A stretch of DNA of 64,000 nucleotides from Vandiemenella viatica. Its lineage: Eukaryota > Arthropoda > Insecta > Orthoptera > Morabidae. Location: positions 29,103,504 through 29,167,503 of the forward strand of contig JARYHS010013630.1 of NCBI GenBank assembly GCA_031002005.1. Reading direction: 5' to 3'. Below the pieces are notes generated by a model. The model was not told the DNA's origin, made no database searches, and saw only the letters and a program-made list of their open reading frames with translations. The stretch's first letter is position 1. Every line of letters starts with the position of its first letter. A program made the translations under genes and the position numbers. This document shows, piece by piece, positions 56,866-64,000 of the stretch.

Positions 56866-57284
56866 CCGCCACTTTATTCACGCTGTTAATCAACTCTCAT
56901 TACAGTTTTTTCATAGTTAAAAGTCACTGGCAACTCATGAGTAAACATATCACTGCTGCAAATTGTAGCAAGTACAACTTTTTCTATGGTTTATGTAAGG
57001 TTTTATAAATTAGTTACACTTACGCGTTTGTTCAACAGTCATAAAATACGCCGTTATTATAAGACGTCAATTATTATTTTCTTGTTGGCGCTTAATGTTC
57101 TGTCGACAAATTATATCATTTAAGACAATAAACTCTAAAGGAGCGATAGGGTAATTCTATGTTAATGGGATCGTTAAACGTGAGACGTTTGATACTGTAG
57201 TAGAAAACCATCCCACCAGTAGCCTGGTAAACCACTTAGAAACATTTGCACGTGGCGAGATTATAATTTTACTTAAGGCTTCAC
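56866..57284. other. Spacer, nothing recognised
   Basis: AT-rich, no coding signal. Confidence 0.5.
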
Positions 57285-57415
57285 GCCATTAGAGGCGAGA
57301 AAGGACTCGGCGACAAGGAACAGGAAGGATATTGGCCACCGACTTTGGAGGAACAATACAGGCATCCGACTGGAGTGATTTCGGGAAACCATGGTTACAA
57401 CTCAAACAGTGATAT
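57285..57415 (-). repeat. Partial SINE body, copy 4, reverse orientation
   Basis: GGAAGGATATTGGCCACCGA, then GGAACAATACAGGCATCCGA and GGAGTGATTTCGGGAAACCA, read as the reverse complement of the SINE body. The tRNA-like head was not recognised. Confidence 0.55.
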
Positions 57416-57639
57416 CTGCAACTCCAAAATGACAACACATTTCCACGCTCAGCCAATCTGCTGAGAAAATTAAGTGTAATTATTAAGAACTTTTAGACAT
57501 GAAGATAAATGTTATTTTCCTTAATTCTAGTTATTCTTGTCATTATGAGGGTTCCATTCAAAGATCTGACTTTTGACCTGTTCCGGCTACGGTTCATTTT
57601 TCATCAACCAAATGATGCTACTCGCCTTCGTGTTTGAAA
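57416..57639. other. Spacer
   Basis: Nothing recognised. Confidence 0.4.
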
Positions 57640-57860
57640 TATCTCATCACATCGACTCATCGGAAATGTCCCATCTTATCAAGTGATGTTTCCATTTTCT
57701 CTGCAAGAGACTATCCTGTCTTGAGTGTACATCCTTTGACTGATCTTAAAAATCTCATCTCTGCTGCCTGTATTTGTTGTTGTTCTACCTTCCCAGTTGT
57801 CCACACTCCATTTCGTAAAACACAGTAGTGGCTGCCATCGTTTTTATTTAATTTTGGGAG
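57640..57860 (-). pseudogene. LINE RT C-terminal fragment
   Basis: Minus-strand reading gives VEQQQIQAAEMRFLRSVKGC then TLK, a block typical of the region after the RT in insect non-LTR elements (..AAEMRFLR.V.G.T). It is only about 60 residues long and ends in stops. The clade is uncertain. Confidence 0.6.
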
Positions 57861-58525
57861 CGTTCTCGTTAGTTTATTTCTATTGTGCACATAATAGTTT
57901 GTATTTAATTATCTTACTCCACATCGCTATTCCTATCGTATGAAATGTTGTTACCGACGTAATTGAATTACTTACTCAACGTTTTTCCCTTCGATGACAG
58001 TTGAACCTTGAATAGGTTATTTCCCTCTCAATGTCATTATTTTGCCTAAGCAGTAGAGATTTTCAAGTTATTACTTCAGATTTAGTCTGCGTGCAAGATT
58101 TGCCTGATTTTCTATCGGCGCCTGCTTTAGTCGAAAGTGCGCCAGAGATTCTCCCTTTCATCCTCTCCTCTACCGTCTGGTGCATTTCAAACGAATGATG
58201 GCTTTTGCCTCGAGAACGTGACTTTCTGGTAGAGCGGCTAAACGTTTTGCAGCGGGTTTAAGAGGTACAGTTCAGCCCCTTTCTGATCGTGAAATACTCT
58301 AATTATTATGTTCGCAAAAACTGTCCACAGAATCCTGATTTTGTATCTGAGATAAGATAAAACGTGTCTCGTGTTTTGATTTTCTTTCTCTTTTTTTAAA
58401 AACTGCCGAATCTGTACAGACACTAAGAGTATGACCAATGCCTCTTGAGGGCGTAGACTAGATCCATGGCATGCGTTGACGGTCTTTCTCTTCGCGTGGT
58501 GGGTGTGACAGCATCACGAATGACG
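57861..58525. other. Spacer up to the assembly gap
   Basis: No recognisable feature. Confidence 0.5.
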
Positions 58526-59525
58526 NNNNNNNNNNNNNNNNNNNNNNNNNNNNNNNNNNNNNNNNNNNNNNNNNNNNNNNNNNNNNNNNNNNNNNNNNNN
58601 NNNNNNNNNNNNNNNNNNNNNNNNNNNNNNNNNNNNNNNNNNNNNNNNNNNNNNNNNNNNNNNNNNNNNNNNNNNNNNNNNNNNNNNNNNNNNNNNNNNN
58701 NNNNNNNNNNNNNNNNNNNNNNNNNNNNNNNNNNNNNNNNNNNNNNNNNNNNNNNNNNNNNNNNNNNNNNNNNNNNNNNNNNNNNNNNNNNNNNNNNNNN
58801 NNNNNNNNNNNNNNNNNNNNNNNNNNNNNNNNNNNNNNNNNNNNNNNNNNNNNNNNNNNNNNNNNNNNNNNNNNNNNNNNNNNNNNNNNNNNNNNNNNNN
58901 NNNNNNNNNNNNNNNNNNNNNNNNNNNNNNNNNNNNNNNNNNNNNNNNNNNNNNNNNNNNNNNNNNNNNNNNNNNNNNNNNNNNNNNNNNNNNNNNNNNN
59001 NNNNNNNNNNNNNNNNNNNNNNNNNNNNNNNNNNNNNNNNNNNNNNNNNNNNNNNNNNNNNNNNNNNNNNNNNNNNNNNNNNNNNNNNNNNNNNNNNNNN
59101 NNNNNNNNNNNNNNNNNNNNNNNNNNNNNNNNNNNNNNNNNNNNNNNNNNNNNNNNNNNNNNNNNNNNNNNNNNNNNNNNNNNNNNNNNNNNNNNNNNNN
59201 NNNNNNNNNNNNNNNNNNNNNNNNNNNNNNNNNNNNNNNNNNNNNNNNNNNNNNNNNNNNNNNNNNNNNNNNNNNNNNNNNNNNNNNNNNNNNNNNNNNN
59301 NNNNNNNNNNNNNNNNNNNNNNNNNNNNNNNNNNNNNNNNNNNNNNNNNNNNNNNNNNNNNNNNNNNNNNNNNNNNNNNNNNNNNNNNNNNNNNNNNNNN
59401 NNNNNNNNNNNNNNNNNNNNNNNNNNNNNNNNNNNNNNNNNNNNNNNNNNNNNNNNNNNNNNNNNNNNNNNNNNNNNNNNNNNNNNNNNNNNNNNNNNNN
59501 NNNNNNNNNNNNNNNNNNNNNNNNN
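58526..59525. other. Assembly gap, exactly 1000 N
   Basis: The length is a round number, so it is a scaffolding placeholder; the true distance is unknown. An apparent 359-codon open frame across it is meaningless. Confidence 0.99.
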
Positions 59526-59770
59526 AAAGATTTGGAAAGAATTAAGAGAAGAGGAAATTGTGTAAAAAGAGATCTTTAGAAAGAAGGTATTAAGTTTGAA
59601 AGGATTCCATGGCAGAAGAGAAAAGGAATCTGCTATGAAGTGGTCTGAGGTGAAATAATAAAGGAATATTGGATTGAAAGGAAGAGAAACAACTACAAAA
59701 AATAAGAATTGAAATTGGAACTTGTTCCCAGAACCATTCTTGGATAGAAGAAAGGCTTTTAAAGTAATAA
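59526..59770 (+). pseudogene. LINE C-terminal remnant (copy of 36552-36800)
   Basis: Same decayed LINE 3' end as at 36552-36800, with small indels. Its upstream part is lost in the gap. Confidence 0.7.
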
Positions 59771-60547
59771 TTAAGTTCTTCCATATTAGTATCCTAACAA
59801 TGTAACTGTAACTTGGAAATTAAAAAAAAAATGATTGCTCTTAGTAATGCTAACAACACACAGTTTTGAAATGCATCCAGGAATAACATCAAAACAACAT
59901 CCACTGCTACAATTTACATTAATGACAGTCTTTTACAGCATTCATACTGCTTATGCTGTTGGTCCCCTCTCTCCTCTCTTATTCAACTTTCTCAACCAAT
60001 TTTTTTTATGCGAAACTTAATATCTATTCCGTAAGGTAGTGCCTCTCTCTCTCTCTTTTAAAGTTACGTCAGTTGATTATTGTGGTATCCTTACACTAAT
60101 AAAACCAAACATCTATTTTTTAATCTCCTGCAACCTTTCTTTTATGCTCCTTAATTCATCATTTCTAAATGTCCAAACCTCCTTAAGTTTTCTTCTTTCC
60201 ATTCTTTCACTCAGTTATTTTCCTTTAATTACTCTCTAACTATATCATTTTCACTTCAGTCCTCTACCTGCCTTCTGATGTTACTTCTTAGGAACTGCAG
60301 CCTGCTTGTATTATTATTGGAATATTTATCCAGTTTTATGCCTTGTAGATTAGTACTTTTATATTTGTGCACTATATTAACTGACTTGAAAAAAAGGAGG
60401 TGGTTCTCAATTCGTCTGATTTTTTTTTTTTAATGTATGTTCAGCGATATATTTACCAGTTTCCGATTGATTTCAATGAAATTTTTTTTAAATGGATGGG
60501 GTATAGCTCCAAAGTGGTCCAATATGAATTTTATTGAGAAATTACCC

Positions 60548-61790
60548 TTTTTACCCCTTTACACCTCTTAATTTTTATACAAACCCACATTTTTTATCAA
60601 ATTTCGATGGAACTTTGGACATGTATAGTCAAAAATAAAAATATTGTCAACTTTTGTTTTGAAAAAACTGAATCCCTCTTCCCCTACCAGCCACTTAATA
60701 TTTGCCAATGTTCTTTATACAAAGCTACAGTCGACACCATTTAACTGATCTCCATTAAAATTTGCACATACATGTATTTTTCATGGAGAAGGTTTCTGAT
60801 AAAAAATAAACCATCTCCCCATTTACACCCTTAATTTTATAGAAACGTATATTTTTTATCTGATTTTGATGGAACTTTGAACATATATAGTCAAACTTAA
60901 AGAGAAAAATACTGTCAACTATTGGTTTGAAAAACTGAACTCCTCTCCCCCTATCCACCCCCTTAATTTTTGTCAATTTTCTTTATAAAAAGCTACAGTT
61001 GACACCATGTGACCGATTACCATGATAATTGGCGCTTATATGTATTTTGTCACGAGGAATGTTTCTGACCAAAAAATCCAAAAACCACCCCCTCTGCCCA
61101 TTAAACCACTTACTTTTTAACAAACCCACAATTTTTATCCAGTTCAGATAGAACTTAGCACACTTTTACTATAAAACAAATAGAAAATAATGTCAACTTT
61201 TGGTTTGCAAAAACTTTTTTTGTGTGTTAATTTCCTTTTTAAATAGCTACAATCGACACCATTTGACAGATCGTTATGAAAGTTGGCACATATAAGTAAT
61301 TTTTTTTTCTGACCAAAAAAATCCAAAATCTACCCTAGCTCCCCTTTTACACCCCTTAATTTTTGTACAAACCCGCATTTTAATCCGATTTCAGTGGAAC
61401 TTTGCATGCGTATACTTTAAAACAAGAGAAAAATAAAAATACAATCCACATAACTTTCACACAAATGCAAACCCTATCTCCCTTTCTACCCCTTTAATTA
61501 GTGTCAATATTCTTTATACTGTATAAAGCTACAGTTTCTATATGATTTTGAAGGAAGTGTGGACATGCATACTTCAAAACAAACAGAAAAATACTGTATA
61601 TATTTGCTTTAGAGAAGCCAAACCCCTCTTCCGCTTTCCATCCCCTTAATCTACACAAAGCTATAGTTTCTATCTGATTCTGAAGAAAATTAAGCACATG
61701 TATACTTTAAAATATGCAGAACAATTGTGTTTAAATTTTGTTGCAGAAGCCCAATCTCTCTTTCCTTCTACCCCCACCCCTCTTAATTTC
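60548..61790. repeat. Diverged tandem array, second copy, one unit fewer
   Basis: Matches 37581-39100 but lacks about 280 bases equivalent to 38015-38300. Sequence passes from the unit starting near 60830 directly into the one equivalent to 38420. This is what unequal exchange between neighbouring units would produce. Confidence 0.8.
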
Positions 61791-61913
61791 CTATGTTGTA
61801 GAAGTTGTTGGGGTATATAAAAGCAAGTGCTTTAACCACTGAGCTATTAGGAAGTTCACAAAATGCTGTGGCGTTTTTAAAATACAAAACAATCTTAATG
61901 CCACTACAAATTT

Positions 61914-62075
61914 AAAAATAAGATGATTGTTAAAAAAACAACATAAAAACCGCCTTAAAAAAAGCACACTAAAAATTTTAAAATAACTTTATACCTTGCT
62001 TAGAAGAAAGTAAGTCTAACTGGACAATAATTTACATTACTGTTATTGAATTTTTTAGATTAATTAGTTATTTTT
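61914..62075 (+). repeat. Inverted-repeat left arm, second copy
   Basis: Near-identical to 39230-39392. No inverse partner is inside the window for this copy. Confidence 0.75.
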
Positions 62076-63671
62076 GGAGGTGGTGTGTTAGAACAAAGCT
62101 TGCAGTGGGATGAGTGCAAAACCTTCAGTCTCAACTATGACCGTGGATATTTTCAGTTCTGGCCTTGCAAATATAACTTGGTCAGCACTTAGTTTTAAAA
62201 AAAATCCCACACTAAGAATGGTATTCAAAATAAAAGTTAGAAGTCTATTGCTGGTAGATACACATTATATTCTTGAAAATTTTGCAAAGTCACAAGCTGA
62301 AATATCAGACAAATTTTCTAAAGATCGAAATGCAGATTCAACTAACATATTTGAGTCAGACCAACCTCATGACCCCTAGCTGACTTTCTAGCTACATGAG
62401 GTGTTTTATCTTCTTCACATGGTCTTCTAAAATTTACACATATTTGCCCAAAATTATTATATGCCACCTACGAACTACATTGTGCCGTGCTTACTGTTTC
62501 TGGAAGACTAGGGCGAGGGAAGGTTCTGGGCAGATATTTATGCTCACTGACCGTGGGAAGCTGTAATACTTCTGCTTCCCACGAGAATCTTCAGATAACT
62601 GATCAGATTCATATAAACTTGCATCATATATTTTGACCTTGAATGTTAAAAACGTTCCTAGCGTTCTGAAATTTTGAGAATAACAGGATTTTATAAAAAA
62701 GCATCAACTTTAATCCCTATTAAAATTCTGTAACTTTAATAGTTTCGTCATAAAAAAATCATTTTGTTGTGATTACCAAAACTTGTTAATAACTTTCATA
62801 ATTTTACAGCTACTAAACTGAAAGAACTTGTATTCTATTCCTAATTTGCTGCACTTCTTCCTGAAATTAAATAAAGTGTGTTTGCTATTTTCAAAAGTGG
62901 GATAAATTCATAAACAAAATCTGAATAATTAAGTTATTAAGGATATCGACTTGAAAGTAGCTTTAAACAAATTTACGTATTGAAAAACGGTTACTGTGAA
63001 AATCTAAAGTCTCTAAGTGCTTTTCGATTTATTATAAAATTTTGAAATATTCATCCAGGTGAATACTTTCTAGCCAATCCATATGCACAAACCGTCGTTG
63101 GCTCCTAAACTTATTTCATACTATCACAATTCAATGCCTTAGTAGATTTAAACGAAACTTACTAGGAATCTTTTGTATTTAATTAAACTTTACTTTGAAC
63201 ACACAATCTTTTCATAAATTTCTGAAAATGACTGAAGTATTTAACTTTTCCTTTGAACATGTGTCTGCTTTTACTATGTAATTTTTAAAAATGATCCTTA
63301 AACTGCCTGAAACTTCCCAAAATTTAAGTATATTGTTTCAACAGAAATTACACTACTTTCTTTCTAGCAGTTGCCTTCCTGTACTTTTCCTAGCAACTAA
63401 ATTCTTCGATTTCAAAGTGGAAAATTTTGTGACAAATTTCTATACCAGCATATTACATTTTAGTATATAAAAACTCTAAGTAGGATTTTCTAGCAACAAA
63501 CTTTGTTATCTTCTGGCTATTTATCCTCATTAATATCTTTTAAAGTGAAGAAACATACTGATTTCGCGAATTTCATGAAACCAAATATTACATATCCAGA
63601 TCTTAGGTTAAGTTTTTCTACAGCTGCTGAAATGAATTTATTACCCGAATTTACCTGTTTAAACTTGAATT

Positions 63672-64000
63672 ATTGCCTATATTACATCTACATCTACATA
63701 TATACTCTGCAATTCACAAAACTGTGGTTGGCAGAGGGTGCTCATCACCAAACCTAATCTCTTCGCTGTGCATTCCAATCCCTAATGCTACGAGGAAAAA
63801 AAGAATTCATATAAGAATCAGTGCGGCACCTAATTTCTCTAATTTTATCTTTCCTGTCATTCCGACCCAAATAGGTTGGTGGACGAAGTATTTCACTACA
63901 CTCGTAAGTGAGAGTGGGAGTACGCATGTTTACCTATAAGTTTATATGAAACGTGTGTCGTCTATCTACCAGAGACTCCCAATCCTAGTCTACTAATCAG
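63672..64000 (-). pseudogene. L2-like LINE 3' fragment, second copy, cut by window end
   Basis: Same relic as 40990-41456, with the TAGATG-type tail at about 63685-63700 (plus coordinates) and the NSFFPRSIRDWN block near 63795. Confidence 0.75.

Larger units (their letters stand above)
59526..64000 (+). repeat. Large duplicated block, copy 2 (partner 36552-41318)
   Basis: Starts at the gap edge inside the LINE C-terminus (compare 36552) and follows the partner to the window end. It contains the same spacer, tandem array, inverted-repeat left arm and L2-like fragment. The right arm equivalent to 41989-42155 would lie beyond the window. Confidence 0.9.

Noticed and set aside
58466..59545. A 359-codon plus-strand open frame
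   Set aside because: It spans the 1000-N gap; almost all residues are undefined.

Overview
This window looks like intergenic or intronic DNA from a large, repeat-rich animal genome, most likely an insect and probably a polyneopteran (stick insect, cockroach/termite or orthopteran type). That placement is an inference from the mix of CR1/L2-type LINEs, Tc1/mariner elements, a tRNA-derived SINE and long AT-rich spacers; no diagnostic host gene fixes the species. There are no operons, no intact RNA genes and no bacterial features. Almost every longer open frame is a broken piece of a transposable element.

The one piece of host coding sequence I recognise is a 143-bp exon at 17375-17517 (+) encoding part of a beta-glucuronidase (glycosyl hydrolase family 2), flanked by a consensus splice acceptor and donor. 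I found no further exon of this gene, so its introns here would be many kilobases long and filled with the repeats listed below.

Layout. 1-6.6 kb: AT-rich spacer, a diverged LTR-like piece, a dimeric satellite (about 188-bp monomers) and a 163-bp tandem repeat. 6.7-16.3 kb: one near full-length CR1-type LINE on the minus strand (copy A), cut by a Helitron-like element, an L2-like LINE, a 3' fragment of another CR1 and an unidentified insert. 17.4-20.7 kb: the host exon, then a mariner element whose terminal repeat is split by a 1.6-kb solo LTR. 21.5-22.6 kb: a 169-bp tandem array. 22.6-23.5 kb: a second mariner-superfamily transposase relic. 24.3-31.0 kb: CR1 copy B (minus), opened by a 2.5-kb solo LTR of the same family, with most of that LTR then duplicated in tandem. 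31.5-36.8 kb: a possible hAT end and two further LINE relics (plus). 36.5-42.2 kb: a diverged 245-285 bp tandem array and an approximately 2.9-kb segment bounded by 165-bp inverted repeats. 45.8-47.3 kb: two L2-like LINE 3' ends. 48.9-54.2 kb: a young Ty3/gypsy retrotransposon (minus), markedly GC-richer than its surroundings. 54.7-58.5 kb: a Tc1 relic and a cluster of SINE copies. 58526-59525: exactly 1000 N. 59526-64000: a second copy of 36552-41318.

Many near-identical repeats differ by one-base indels, often in homopolymers. The duplicated blocks at 24.7-29.7 kb and on either side of the N gap, and some frameshifts in the gypsy element, may therefore reflect long-read errors or unmerged haplotypes rather than biology. 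I see no intact multi-gene system. The most interesting items are the isolated host exon, the long-LTR family with exact 4-bp target duplications at two loci, the nested-insertion chronology, the inverted-repeat segment and the several tandem-repeat families.
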